53,685 bases of DNA from NCBI GenBank assembly GCA_027452125.1, contig DAIDGZ010000086.1:1-53685 (forward strand). The letters run 5' to 3'. Each line of letters opens with the position of its first letter. Position 1 is the first letter of the stretch. The notes beneath the pieces were generated by a model. It saw nothing but the letters and a program-made list of their open reading frames with translations. It had not been told where the DNA came from and ran no database searches. A program made the position numbers and the translations under genes. The stretch comes from Acidobacteriaceae bacterium. GTDB lineage: Bacteria; Acidobacteriota; Terriglobia; Terriglobales; Acidobacteriaceae. This document shows positions 7,039 through 16,493 of this stretch, one piece after another.

Positions 7039-7695
7039 ATGACGACTGTGAGCGAAAAGATTGATGCCAAGCTGGTAAAAGACCTCCGCGAGAAGTCTGG
7101 CGCGCCGATGGGCGACTGCCTGAAGGCCCTGCAGGAGTCCAAGGGCGACATCGAAGCCGCCTTTGTTGTGCTGCGCAAGCGCGGCATGGCCTCTGCCCAG
7201 AAGAAAGCCGCCCGCACCACCAACGAAGGCGCAGTGGGTACCTACATCCACGCCGGCGGCAAAATCGGTGTGCTGCTGGAAGTCAACTGTGAGAGCGACT
7301 TCGTGGCCCGTACCGATGACTTTCAGGATCTGCTGAAAGATATCGCCATGCACATTGCCGCCACGGATCCGCGCTATGTGCGTCCTGAAGATGTGACCCC
7401 GGAAGACATGGAGCGCGAGCGCGAGATCTTCCGCGCCCAGGCGGCTGCCACCGGCAAGCCAGCCCCGGTTGTGGAAAAGATCGTGGACGGTAAAATGAGC
7501 AAGTTCTACGAGGAAGTCTGCCTGCTGGAGCAGCCCTTCATCAAGGATCAGGCCGTTAGCATCAAGGAGCTGATTGCGCAGAAGGTGGGCAAGTTGGGTG
7601 AGAACATCACTATCCGCCGCTTTGCGCGCTTCAAGGTCGGTGCGCCGGACTGGACAGTAGCCCAGACTAAGGCTGTAGAGGCTGCTGCGGAATAA
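7039..7695 (+). CDS. tsf: translation elongation factor Ts, short form
   Basis: Guanine-nucleotide exchange factor for EF-Tu, 218 residues. That is clearly shorter than E. coli (283) and close to the short forms of Thermus and cyanobacteria, which lack most of one core subdomain. The N-terminal UBA-like part (LVKDLREKSGAPMGDCLKAL) and the core motif NCESDFVARTDDF are present. The ATG at 7039 has GAGAG before it; a longer in-frame opening from 6952 runs through the upstream terminator and is not credible. A terminator follows at 7720-7747. Confidence 0.96.
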   Translation: MTTVSEKIDAKLVKDLREKSGAPMGDCLKALQESKGDIEAAFVVLRKRGMASAQKKAARTTNEGAVGTYIHAGGKIGVLLEVNCESDFVARTDDFQDLLKDIAMHIAATDPRYVRPEDVTPEDMEREREIFRAQAAATGKPAPVVEKIVDGKMSKFYEEVCLLEQPFIKDQAVSIKELIAQKVGKLGENITIRRFARFKVGAPDWTVAQTKAVEAAAE

Positions 7696-7719
7696 CTTTC
7701 CAGACCCAAGAGCGATGGA

Positions 7720-7747
7720 AGCCCAGGGTTCATCCCCCTGGGCTTTT
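7720..7747 (+). terminator. intrinsic terminator after tsf
   Basis: AGCCCAGGG (7720-7728) pairs with CCCTGGGCT (7736-7744), with T residues through 7747. It separates tsf from pyrH. Confidence 0.8.
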
Positions 7748-7803
7748 CTCTGCCCGATTACCGCTCTACTGCTTTGTCGCTCATGTGCGATACTCGAAAA
7801 GGC

Positions 7804-8508
7804 ATGTACAAACGCATCGTTCTCAAGCTTTCCGGTGAGGCGCTGGCCGGCCCCAAGGGCTTCGGTCTGGATGCCGATAAGGTAGCCGAAATCACGGCTG
7901 AACTCGCTGACGTGCACGCACTTGGCGTACAGATTGGCGTGGTTGTCGGGGGAGGCAATTTCTTCCGCGGAGTGGCCGAACAGGCCAAAGAGATGGACCG
8001 CGTCGCTGCGGACAACATGGGCATGCTCTCCACGGTAATCAACGCCATCGCACTGCAGGATGCACTGGAGCAGCGCAATGTCCAGTGCCGCGTCATGACC
8101 GCCGTATTCATGAACCAGGTAGCTGAGCCCTACATTCGCCGTCGCGCTGTGCGCCATCTGGAGAAGGGTCGCGTGGTCATCTTCGCCGCTGGCATCGGTA
8201 ACCCTTTCTTCTCTACGGATACTGCGGCCAGCCTGCGCGCCATGGAGATCAAGGCCGATGTGCTGCTCAAGGGCACGAAGGTTGAAGGTGTCTATAATGC
8301 CGACCCTGTGCTGGTGAAGGATGCCGTGAAGTACGACGAGATCACCTATATGGACATCTTGCGCCAGGGACTCAAAGTGATGGACTTGACGGCCGTCAGC
8401 CTGTGCAAAGACAACAATCTCCCCATGATCATCTTTAATATGAATCAGCCAGGCAACATCAAGCGGGTCGTCATGGGTGAAAAGGTCGGTTCGCTGGTAA
8501 CCGCGTAA
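7804..8508 (+). CDS. pyrH: UMP kinase
   Basis: Phosphorylates UMP to UDP in pyrimidine nucleotide synthesis; a hexameric cytosolic enzyme of the amino-acid-kinase fold. It has 234 residues from the ATG at 7804, the usual length. [28 protein letters not shown] and the [13 protein letters not shown] segment are all present. In-frame TTG (7774) and ATG (7783) codons would add up to ten unconserved residues. In most bacteria frr follows pyrH; here a membrane acyltransferase follows after 26 bp. Confidence 0.96.
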   Translation: MYKRIVLKLSGEALAGPKGFGLDADKVAEITAELADVHALGVQIGVVVGGGNFFRGVAEQAKEMDRVAADNMGMLSTVINAIALQDALEQRNVQCRVMTAVFMNQVAEPYIRRRAVRHLEKGRVVIFAAGIGNPFFSTDTAASLRAMEIKADVLLKGTKVEGVYNADPVLVKDAVKYDEITYMDILRQGLKVMDLTAVSLCKDNNLPMIIFNMNQPGNIKRVVMGEKVGSLVTA

Positions 8509-8534
8509 GGCTTCCTGGAGGCATCTGACAATAC

Positions 8535-9635
8535 GTGGAGACTCGCAAGCCAGCACGCTTGGACGCGCTGACAGGACTGCGTTGCTTTGCAGCCATCAAC
8601 ATCGTCTTCTTCCACTTCTCCAATCCTCAGTGGTTCGGAGTTTTTGCACCAATTATCAATGCGGGCTACGCCTCGGTCAGCTATTTCATCCTGCTCTCGG
8701 GCTTCGTCCTGGCCTACAACTACTCCGCCCGCGCCCGCGCCGGCGAGTTCAATGCACTGCGTTTCTATGAAGCTCGCTTCACCCGCATTTATCCCATCTA
8801 TTTCATTAGTCTTGCGATGAGCTGGTGGATGATCCCTGCCGAGTACGCCGCACACACCCACACCATGTTCTGGGTAGGCATGGCCCTCACGCCGCTGCTG
8901 CTGCAGGGCTGGATTCCTTCCATCGCTACTTTTCTTAATACCCCGGCGTGGACCATGTCCGCCGAAGCCTTCTACTACTTTCTCTTTCCATGGATGGCCC
9001 ACTGGAAGCGGCCTGCCAGCATCCGCCGCCATGTAGGCAAACTGGCGCTGGTGTGGGTGTTGGGACTGATTCCGGGGACACTCTACATCGTTTTCAGCCC
9101 GGACCATATTCCGCATCCCGACCGCTGGAGTTGGGGACCCTGGCTGCAGGCGCTTAAATACACTCCCCTGCCTCACCTGGCCAGCTTCGTCTTCGGCGTG
9201 CTTCTGGCCCACCTCGATGAGGTAATGGAGCGCTCTACGCGCCTGCGCCTGATTCTGGGTATCTTCGGCTTCGCTGCCACCTTCAGCATCTTGGAGATGG
9301 GCTCGATCGTTCCCTATGCCATTGTGCATGATGGCCTGCTAATGCCCCTGTTCGGCTGCATCGTGCTCGGCTTGGCCGGTAATAACATTCTGGCCCGCAT
9401 CCTGGGCTGGTGGCCTCTGGTATTTATCGGCGAGGCCAGCTACTGCCTCTATCTGCTGCATTTCAATCTCTGGACCATGCTTCATCACTCGCAGATTCTG
9501 GAACGCACGGGTCTCATCCGCTTAGATCCCTGGATCAGCTATGCCATCTTGATCGCACTGGCCCTCTTTGCCCTGCACATGATCGAGAAGCCCGCTCAGA
9601 AGCAACTCCGGAAGATGTTGAACCTCTGGCGCTAG
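8535..9635 (+). CDS. acyltransferase 3 family membrane protein (OafA/YrhL-like)
   Basis: A 366-residue polytopic inner-membrane protein with about ten hydrophobic segments. It belongs to the family that O-acylates surface sugars or lipids. The family marks are a His in the first membrane helix (NIVFFHFSN), ...SGFVLAYNY..., and RFTRIYPIYF after it. The carboxy-terminal ASYCLYLLHFNLW is also typical. The start is GTG at 8535 with GGAGG about 14 bp upstream. The gene is 26 bp after pyrH, so it is likely co-transcribed. Its substrate cannot be told from sequence; nothing else for a specific glycan is next to it. Confidence 0.88.
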   Translation: METRKPARLDALTGLRCFAAINIVFFHFSNPQWFGVFAPIINAGYASVSYFILLSGFVLAYNYSARARAGEFNALRFYEARFTRIYPIYFISLAMSWWMIPAEYAAHTHTMFWVGMALTPLLLQGWIPSIATFLNTPAWTMSAEAFYYFLFPWMAHWKRPASIRRHVGKLALVWVLGLIPGTLYIVFSPDHIPHPDRWSWGPWLQALKYTPLPHLASFVFGVLLAHLDEVMERSTRLRLILGIFGFAATFSILEMGSIVPYAIVHDGLLMPLFGCIVLGLAGNNILARILGWWPLVFIGEASYCLYLLHFNLWTMLHHSQILERTGLIRLDPWISYAILIALALFALHMIEKPAQKQLRKMLNLWR

Positions 9636-9784
9636 AACGCGTCTTGTTCCGCGTCCTATATGACTTGTCCCTTTTAAGTCAGGCCATGACAACCCAGTAT
9701 CGGACATGCAAGCGCGATAGAGTGCGATGCGGAGGAACCCTCACTCGTAGCACATCACAGATCAATAGCGCAGATTCATCCAAT

Positions 9785-9815
9785 AAGAAGCCCAGTCACA
9801 AGGACTGGGCTTCTT
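9785..9815. terminator. bidirectional terminator between convergent genes
   Basis: AAGAAGCCCAGTC (9785-9797) pairs perfectly with GACTGGGCTTCTT (9803-9815). Short T-runs lie on both exit sides. It separates the plus-strand acyltransferase from the minus-strand beta-propeller gene. Confidence 0.85.
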
Positions 9816-9836
9816 TACGAATCGGGTGATGCACTC

Positions 9837-11051
9837 TTACGGTGCCACTGCCTGGGTCGAGTGGTTGCCGTGCGGAACAGCAATCAGTGCCGCTGGCTTC
9901 ACTCCAGTTGGGTATGGCGTCGCTTGAGTTGTCACGAGTACGCCGGTATCAGGGTTGAGGCGGAAGCCAGAGACCGAGTTACCCAAAATGTTTGCCGTGT
10001 AGACAAAACGTCCCAATGCTGGATCAAGCGTGATTGCCACAGGCTGGGTATCCGTTTGATAGAGAGCGCTCGCATTGCTATTCACCAAAGCAGAAGGGGT
10101 TCCAGTCGGCAATGAGATTGTGTAGCCAGTCACCGATGAATCCAGTTCATTGGAGACGTAGATGTAAATCCCACGCGGATCAACCACGATGTCTGTAGGC
10201 TCGTTGCCTGTCTTGAAGGGGCCGTTGACCATGAAGTTTAATGCGCCAGAAGACTGGATGGTGTAGCCGATCATCTGGTTGGACGCGAAGTCGGTCACGT
10301 AGACAAAACGGTTAGTCGGATCTGCAGCAAGCGCACTCGGCTTGACGCCGGCAATGTAGGGGCTACCCGGAGCTGGCGTCAAAGCGCCGCCCGAACCGAC
10401 ACCATAGCCAAATACCCAACCCGGGTTAGCGCTGCTGCTGGTTGCGCCGCCGGGGTTATAGGCCGACCGATCATACGCCGAGACATAAACATCATTGTTG
10501 TTGGCCAACACCGTAACACCTGTGGGAACAACAGTGTCACCGCTATAAGCAGGCAGACTCAGTGAGACCTGCGTGACCATTGCGCCGATCTTGCCGTTAG
10601 TGTCCAGAGGATACTCGGAGAGAGTCGCCGAGTTGCTTCCGGAAACAACATAGAGGTACTTGTTGTTTTTGCTTACCGCAACAGCAACCGGCGGAGTAGC
10701 CGTAGTGATGGTATCCAGATTGGAGAGCCGCCCGTTGTCGGCAACACCGAAATGAACCACAGTGTTGCTTCCCTGATTGGCCACATAAAGGCTGTAGTAG
10801 TTAGATGTCACCGCCATCGAAACCGGATTCGAACCACCCGAGGCAGTGAATCCACCCGCTTGGCGCAGTGCGCCCGACTGGGAGTCCACAGCAAAGGATT
10901 CAATCTGACCGCTGCCGCTGGAGCCCGTGCCCCCGGAGGTGGCTACAAAAAGATAGTCGATGGTGACCAGCTGGCAGGCAGTCATGAGCGTGGCCACTAC
11001 GAGGCCAATTGCGGAGACCAGGAGAAGCTGGCTCAATTTGCTGAACTTCAT
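9837..11051 (-). CDS. lipoprotein beta-propeller protein (YncE/lactonase-like), copy 1
   Basis: A 404-residue secreted lipoprotein. The signal peptide ends in LMTAC with the lipidated Cys at 26. The rest is a run of about 40-residue beta-propeller blades with the recurrent pattern (Y)VYV(A/S)N..SN.V.(G/F)Y......G.L, as in the lactonase/YncE fold. Catalytic residues of true 6-phosphogluconolactonases are not evident, so a binding or scaffold role is more likely. I placed the start at 11051 (GAAGGAAG before the ATG); the longer reading adds 23 basic residues before a normal signal peptide. It is the last of three tandem paralogues. Confidence 0.85.
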   Translation of the reverse strand: MKFSKLSQLLLVSAIGLVVATLMTACQLVTIDYLFVATSGGTGSSGSGQIESFAVDSQSGALRQAGGFTASGGSNPVSMAVTSNYYSLYVANQGSNTVVHFGVADNGRLSNLDTITTATPPVAVAVSKNNKYLYVVSGSNSATLSEYPLDTNGKIGAMVTQVSLSLPAYSGDTVVPTGVTVLANNNDVYVSAYDRSAYNPGGATSSSANPGWVFGYGVGSGGALTPAPGSPYIAGVKPSALAADPTNRFVYVTDFASNQMIGYTIQSSGALNFMVNGPFKTGNEPTDIVVDPRGIYIYVSNELDSSVTGYTISLPTGTPSALVNSNASALYQTDTQPVAITLDPALGRFVYTANILGNSVSGFRLNPDTGVLVTTQATPYPTGVKPAALIAVPHGNHSTQAVAP

Positions 11052-11177
11052 GCGCTTCCTTCGTCGTGGGCCGTGCAATGCCAGCCCAAATCTCTCGTTT
11101 AAGTTGCCCGTATACGCCATTGTAAAAGGGCGGTCCGGGGTATTGCTACTCTCTGTTGTCCCAGTCGTCGGGCCGGC

Positions 11178-12413
11178 TTACTTCTTCGGCGCGCCGTGCG
11201 GGATAGCTGCGACCGCCGATGGATTGGCATTGCTCGAGAACGGAGTACCCTGCGTGTTGAGCAGTGTGCCCGATGTTTCGTTCAATTCAAAGGCCGATAC
11301 ATTGTTACCAAGGAAATTGGCGGTGTAGAGAAAATGGTTGGTCGATGGATCGATACCGATTGCCACCGGCTGTACACCCACTGAATAGGTGCCGAGGTTG
11401 GCAAGTGCGCCGTTGCTCATCGAGTACGCGGTCACGGTAGAGTCTGTCGAATTGGCGACGTACAGATACGGGAAGGCCGGATCGGCCACGATCGCTACCG
11501 GCTGGCCGCCTGCCTTGTAGGGACTGCCGCTAAGTGGTGTCAACACACCGGCATTAGCAGAGAAGGCCAGAACGTTGTTCCCAACCTCATCCGTTACGTA
11601 AACATAGGAATTGCCACCGGCGACCGTACCCGAGGCAGTGGCGACGGCGGAGGGCTGCGCACCTGCTCTGTAGGGTGAGCCCGCCAATGGCGTCAGAACG
11701 CCCCCGCTACTCACGAAGCCAAATACATATCCGATGTACGGGCTGGTTGTGGCATCGTAAGCAGTCACATAAACATAAGTGTTTCCGCCGGACGTCAGAG
11801 TGCTCACACCGGTGGGAGTGATAATGTCTCCGGCATTGGCGCCAGTCAACGCCAGCGGCCAATAGTTCAAGCTACCGTGGGTGACCGGTGAACCGAGTAC
11901 ACCACCAGGATTCTTGGAGCCGGATGAGGCAGAGACCGGAAACACCGCAACCGAACCGGAGCAAGGCGCGGCAGGCGAACAACCTGGCAGTGGCTGATAC
12001 GTATCCGCCACATATGCGTAAGATGATGTGACTGCTAGAGCCAAAGGAAAGATTCCCGGCGTGTTGACCGTGTTCTGCGGATAAAGTTTGCCGTCATTAC
12101 CAATGAGGAACTGGACGATGTTGTTGTCGTCCTGATTCACCACATAAAGATTGGCAAAGTCGGTGGAGACCGCCTCCGCGATCGGATAGCGACCGCCAGA
12201 CGGAAAGGGCGAGGCCGGAATCGGGCGCATACGGCCGGATTCCTGGTTGATCTCGAATACATCGATCTCGCCGTATTGATTGGGTCCCGCAGCTTTGGAA
12301 CTGGCCACGTAGACAAAATCCGTGGTCAGGGTCCCGCACGCCGTGATAAATCCTGCCGCCAGAAGGCTGGCTGCGACTACCAGAAGAAGCTGGCTCGTTT
12401 TGTTGAACTTCAT
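11178..12413 (-). CDS. lipoprotein beta-propeller protein, copy 2
   Basis: A 411-residue paralogue of the genes on both sides. The N-terminus MKFNKTSQLLLVVAASL is close to copy 1, and the lipobox ITAC again places the Cys at 26. Repeated blades contain ...LTPLSGSPYKAGGQPVAI..., with near-exact internal repeats such as TPLAGSPYRAG and TPLSGSPYKAG. A GAAAG ribosome site lies before the start at 12413; ATG at 12419 is an alternative two residues longer. Probably outer-membrane-anchored or periplasmic. Function unknown. Confidence 0.85.
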   Translation of the reverse strand: MKFNKTSQLLLVVAASLLAAGFITACGTLTTDFVYVASSKAAGPNQYGEIDVFEINQESGRMRPIPASPFPSGGRYPIAEAVSTDFANLYVVNQDDNNIVQFLIGNDGKLYPQNTVNTPGIFPLALAVTSSYAYVADTYQPLPGCSPAAPCSGSVAVFPVSASSGSKNPGGVLGSPVTHGSLNYWPLALTGANAGDIITPTGVSTLTSGGNTYVYVTAYDATTSPYIGYVFGFVSSGGVLTPLAGSPYRAGAQPSAVATASGTVAGGNSYVYVTDEVGNNVLAFSANAGVLTPLSGSPYKAGGQPVAIVADPAFPYLYVANSTDSTVTAYSMSNGALANLGTYSVGVQPVAIGIDPSTNHFLYTANFLGNNVSAFELNETSGTLLNTQGTPFSSNANPSAVAAIPHGAPKK

Positions 12414-12544
12414 GCGCATCTTTCGTCAACCGGCCAGAACTCTGGGCCAGAAATCGGATGTAGGCTCGAATCTTCGGAGCCGCCGTGAAGGGCCGCCCTG
12501 GGAATTCGGCAATAAATACCGAAACGCTTCGCTGCCGTGCATGA

Positions 12545-12577
12545 AGCTTTCCGCAATCATCGAGCCTGCGGAAAGCT
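12545..12577 (-). terminator. hairpin between propeller copies 2 and 3
   Basis: AGCTTTCCGCA (12545-12555) pairs perfectly with TGCGGAAAGCT (12567-12577) across 11 nt. It lies just downstream of the stop of copy 3 on the minus strand. No T-run follows, so it may be a weak terminator or an mRNA 3'-end protector. Confidence 0.5.
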
Positions 12578-12593
12578 CCATCCATCAGCGAGG

Positions 12594-13946
12594 CTAGTTT
12601 GTTCGACCGTCCACAATGCACCACGTCGGTGGACCGTTCAACGAGTAGCTGCTCTGCACCCGCAGATTGTTAAGCACACCCGCGTTGGGGTCTACCAAGC
12701 GGCCTGTAACCGACGAGTCATTGTAGTTGGCTGTGTAAATGTACTGATCCGAAGGATCTTCAACGATACACTGCGGACTGCCACCTGTCCCAAACGTCGA
12801 CGGCGTTGTGAAGTTGAGCTGATACGACGGGGATGTAGTGATGAAGTAACCGGTGATCCCGCTCTGCGCATTCGGCCCCAGCAGGTTGTTCCCCTGATTC
12901 AGCACATACACATACTTGCCCTTGGACTCGACCAGAACCTGGGTCGGATTGGACACCGTCGGGTCATTGGCTGCCACGCCGGTCGGCTCAGCCTGCAGAG
13001 AGCCGTTGGAACCCACCGTGAAGGGCAGAATCTGGCTGGTCGTACCGGTCGGGTTCGGGTTTGGCGCTTCGTTGTCCAACACATACAGAACACCACCACC
13101 ACTGCCGCCGCTGTTGGTGCTGCTGGGGCTGGGGTTGACAATGTTCGTACCCTGGAAAATGCCTAGCGGCTGAGACGTGTTCTGGTTCAGGGTTAGCTGC
13201 CCGCTGGACGCCGCATAGGTATACGGGAACACGCTGTCGCCGGTGGCAGGCGTGCCGCTCATGGTAAGCACATTGCCCGCGGTCATCGTAAAGTCAATCG
13301 GGTTGGCCGGCACCGGGAAGTAGGTGAGCTGCTGTCCACTGGAGGTAGAAACCTGTGCATTCACCACCGTAACCAGCCGACCAGTAGTCTGATCGATCTT
13401 GAAGACTGTGATGTCGCCGCAGGAGGTAGCGGACGAGCCCAGCGCCAGCTTGCACGTGGCGTTGGACGGCGCATCGTGATCCAGCACCAGCAGGTAATTG
13501 CCGGAGCTGTCCACGATCATGCGGAATGGGTTGATGCCCTGCGTGAAGTAGGTCTGCTGCGGGCTCAGGATGCCGTTACCGCCCACCGAGAATTCGGTGA
13601 TGTTGGCGTTCTGGCAGGGATCCGCCGTAGTGCAATTAGCATTGCCCTTGGAATTCACGCCACGGTTCAGGATGTACATGAACCGGCTACCGGTAATCAG
13701 GACGGCGCGGATAGGATTGGACCCACCTGAAGCAATAGGCAGTCCATTGATCGGAATCAGCCTGCCGGTGTTGTGATCAATCTTGAAGCCGCTGATGATG
13801 CCGTTGTTGCCCGACTGGGCCGTCACCGTACCCGTGACATACAAATAACCGACCGTATAGCTCTGCACACAAGACGTGATTCCGAGCATGAGGCCGCAGG
13901 AGAGGGCACCCATGAGAAGTGTCTTGCCGAATTTCGTAAACTTCAT
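12594..13946 (-). CDS. lipoprotein beta-propeller protein, copy 3
   Basis: A 450-residue member of the same tandem family and the most diverged. Its signal peptide again places the lipobox Cys at 26 (LGITSC). Blades carry SNPIRAVLITGSRFMYILNR and ...VLVESKGKYVYVLNQGNN.... It contains Asn/Ser/Thr/Gly-rich loops and several extra cysteines (for example NCTTADPCQN, CKLALGSSATSC) that could form disulfides in the periplasm or outside the cell. GAAGGAA precedes the ATG at 13946. It is the first of the three in transcription order. Confidence 0.85.
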   Translation of the reverse strand: MKFTKFGKTLLMGALSCGLMLGITSCVQSYTVGYLYVTGTVTAQSGNNGIISGFKIDHNTGRLIPINGLPIASGGSNPIRAVLITGSRFMYILNRGVNSKGNANCTTADPCQNANITEFSVGGNGILSPQQTYFTQGINPFRMIVDSSGNYLLVLDHDAPSNATCKLALGSSATSCGDITVFKIDQTTGRLVTVVNAQVSTSSGQQLTYFPVPANPIDFTMTAGNVLTMSGTPATGDSVFPYTYAASSGQLTLNQNTSQPLGIFQGTNIVNPSPSSTNSGGSGGGVLYVLDNEAPNPNPTGTTSQILPFTVGSNGSLQAEPTGVAANDPTVSNPTQVLVESKGKYVYVLNQGNNLLGPNAQSGITGYFITTSPSYQLNFTTPSTFGTGGSPQCIVEDPSDQYIYTANYNDSSVTGRLVDPNAGVLNNLRVQSSYSLNGPPTWCIVDGRTN

Positions 13947-14242
13947 GCGATTCCTTCATCCTGGTCAGGCGTGCGCCGCCAGGTCTGGTCGTTCCACAGC
14001 AGTGCTGGGTTGGGACGGGTCCCTGATGCATTGTAAAAGCCCGAGGCTGGTTGTGCCTAGTTTCCTCAAAAGACCGGCCAAACTTCGTGGTTTTGCGCAC
14101 ACTTTTCCGGCTTTATCCGAGTTTGGCAGTCCCTTCTGCCCCGTAGAGGTTGCGATGTGCCATTGGACGCAGCGGCGCAAGGAAAGGTAATCGCCGGGCG
14201 TGGGCAGGCCTCCGGGCGGCTCCTGCCCCCTCGGGCAAATTG

Positions 14243-16327
14243 CTACCAGACCCGGCAGGAGTGCTCGGGATACATTGGCTGGCCTTTTTTGCAGTGAAAT
14301 GCCTTGCCAAAGGCATCAAAATTCTGCACCGTGCCGTTTACTCGCCACTTGCCGGGCGAGTGCGGGTCCACCAGAGCTGCGCGCCGGGCAGCCTGATCGG
14401 TTTGGTTTTGGCACCAAACCTGGGCAAAGCCCAGGAAATACCGTTGCGACTCGGTATAGCCGTCGATGTTGTCATTAAGCGACTTGCCCTCCGACGCCAG
14501 GGTATTCTCCAGCGCCATGTAGGCAATGCGCAGACCTCCGTTGTCGGCTGTATTCTCGCCCAGTGTCAGTCTGCCGTTCAGGTGCTGGGCTGGCGTGCTG
14601 CCCTGCGCCGGAGCAGCTGTGAAGCCGCTATACTCATCGGCCAGGCAGCTGGTTCGGGCATCGAACGCCTTGTGGTCGTTCTTCGTCCACCAATCGTCCA
14701 GATTCCCCTTACCGTCATACTGTGATCCTTCGTCATCAAACCCGTGCGTCATCTCGTGGCCAATCACTACGCCGATACCGCCATAGTTCACCGCAGGGTC
14801 AACGTTGACATCAAAAAACGGCGGCTGCAGGATCCCTGCCGGGAAGTTGATGTCATTAAATGAAGGACTGTAGTAGGCATTCACCGTCGGTGGCGTCATG
14901 TCCCATTCCTTCTCATCTACCGGCTTGCCCAGCTTGGCGTAGTTGTAGTTGCGCTCGTAAACCGCTGAGTTGTGCAGGTTTTTGATAAAGTCCCCGCGGC
15001 CCACCCGCAGACTGGAGTAGTCGCGCCACTTGTCGGGATAGCCGATCTTATTGCGGATCATTTCGAGTTTTTGCTCCGCGGCCTTCTTGGTTGCCTCGCT
15101 CATCCAGGGCAATGTCTGGATGTCCTCGCCAAGCGCCTTTTCCAGCGCAGCCACCATCTTGTCCATGCTGTTCTTTGCAGCAGGCGGGAAATTTTGCTTC
15201 ACCCAGTCCTGTCCCACGGCCTCACCCAGCGCGTTATCGGTCATGGTCGTACACATCTTCCAGCGCGGCAGAGGCTCTTTTTGGCCAGCCAGGGTATGCG
15301 AGAAGAAGCGAAAATTCTCATCGAAGAAGGCCTGAGGAAGGTCCTGTGCCTGCCCATGCAGCACATGCCAGCGCAGATAGCTCTTCCACATTGCCAGCGG
15401 CTCGCTGGTGAGCAGCCCACTCAGCGCCTTGAAAAACTCCGGGGTAGCCACATTCAGCGTGTTGAAGGCGCCGATACCCACCTCGCGGAAGTACGAGACC
15501 CAGTCGAAATTGGGCGTCAGTTTATCCAGTTCCGCCACCGTGTAAATGTGATACCGATTGGCCGGCTGACGCAGATCGGTCCGGCTCGTGGAGGCTTTGG
15601 CCAGCGCCGTCTCAATCTGCATCACTGCAGCCGCCTCGGAGACGGCCTCCTCCTGCGTGTCCCCGGCCAACCTGAACATCTTCTTCATGTGCTCCACATA
15701 TTCGGCGCGAATCTCCGCGTAATGCGGATTTTCCACGATGTAGTAGTCCCGATCAGGCAGCGACAGCCCCCCCTGGAAGAGCTGTGCAATCTGCTTGGAA
15801 GAGTCTTTTTCATCCTGGCCTATGCCAAATCCAAAGAAGCCATCGGGAGTACCTTGATTCTCCAGTTCTCCCATCAACCCAGGCAACTGATGGATGTTGC
15901 CAAGCTTGGCAATCTCGGCCCAGGAGGCCGCAATTGGCTGAATGCCGCGCTTCTCGATGGTTACCGTGTCCATGCAGGCGGCATAGAAATCGCCATACTT
16001 CTTCTGTAGCGGCGTTTTGGGATGGGTTGCTGCAGCATCCATATCCTTCCACAGCAGATAGCGATCCCGCTCGCGAACCTGTGAGAATGACCTGATCCAT
16101 ATCACCTGGTCGGCGGGAATCGGATTGCTCCTGAGCCAGTTGCCGCAGGCGTATTGGTAGAAATCCGTGCAGGGATCCGCGGTTTTGTCGATTGCCGCAG
16201 GATCAAAGCTTTTGATTGCCGGCGGTTCGGCGGGCTTTGCCCCCGTCCCCTGTCCGGTGATCGGATATGTCGGGAGCACGATGCCTGAAACGATCAAAAA
16301 AGTAAGAATTCGGAAAATGCGTTGCAT
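14243..16327 (-). CDS. M13 (neprilysin-like) zinc metallopeptidase
   Basis: A 694-residue secreted endopeptidase. It has an N-terminal signal peptide or anchor (QRIFRILTFLIVSGIVLP). The M13 N-domain opening follows: FDPAAIDKTADPCTDFYQYACGNW (written here only as its recognisable DPCTDFYQYACG core). The catalytic domain has the substrate-binding NAYY, zinc ligands HEMTH (524-528) and GENTAD (Glu at about 591), and a C-terminal CRVW like the CxxW end of neprilysin. All catalytic residues are intact. The ATG at 16327 follows GAGGTG; an upstream ATG (16384) adds 19 basic residues. It would cleave oligopeptides in the periplasm or outside. The MFS gene upstream on the same strand may share its transcript. 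Confidence 0.95.
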   Translation of the reverse strand: MQRIFRILTFLIVSGIVLPTYPITGQGTGAKPAEPPAIKSFDPAAIDKTADPCTDFYQYACGNWLRSNPIPADQVIWIRSFSQVRERDRYLLWKDMDAAATHPKTPLQKKYGDFYAACMDTVTIEKRGIQPIAASWAEIAKLGNIHQLPGLMGELENQGTPDGFFGFGIGQDEKDSSKQIAQLFQGGLSLPDRDYYIVENPHYAEIRAEYVEHMKKMFRLAGDTQEEAVSEAAAVMQIETALAKASTSRTDLRQPANRYHIYTVAELDKLTPNFDWVSYFREVGIGAFNTLNVATPEFFKALSGLLTSEPLAMWKSYLRWHVLHGQAQDLPQAFFDENFRFFSHTLAGQKEPLPRWKMCTTMTDNALGEAVGQDWVKQNFPPAAKNSMDKMVAALEKALGEDIQTLPWMSEATKKAAEQKLEMIRNKIGYPDKWRDYSSLRVGRGDFIKNLHNSAVYERNYNYAKLGKPVDEKEWDMTPPTVNAYYSPSFNDINFPAGILQPPFFDVNVDPAVNYGGIGVVIGHEMTHGFDDEGSQYDGKGNLDDWWTKNDHKAFDARTSCLADEYSGFTAAPAQGSTPAQHLNGRLTLGENTADNGGLRIAYMALENTLASEGKSLNDNIDGYTESQRYFLGFAQVWCQNQTDQAARRAALVDPHSPGKWRVNGTVQNFDAFGKAFHCKKGQPMYPEHSCRVW

Positions 16328-16493
16328 GCGGTACACCTCGTTACTCAGCCGGATGGCCCGGCGGCGCTTTGTCATGACAAACAATGACTGGCCCTTCGGA
16401 GTCCTCCAGAGGGCACGGCCTTGAGTATTTACGATGCGAATTTTGATGGCTAGGAGCCTACCACATCAACCTGAAACGCATGCAGGACGACGA

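Noticed and set aside
6730-8556. 608-codon minus-strand open frame opposite tsf and pyrH
   Set aside because: It is antisense to two certain genes in GC-rich DNA. It has no ribosome site and no family signature, and its His/Leu/Gln-rich composition comes from the opposite strand.
9837-13946. Calling the three propeller lipoproteins 6-phosphogluconolactonases
   Set aside because: They share the fold but not the His/Asp/Arg-containing segments visible in the Tat-exported lactonase at 20130-21347, and they are lipid-anchored.
14972-16009. 345-codon plus-strand frame opposite the M13 peptidase
   Set aside because: Antisense shadow; the zinc ligands and signal peptide lie on the minus strand.
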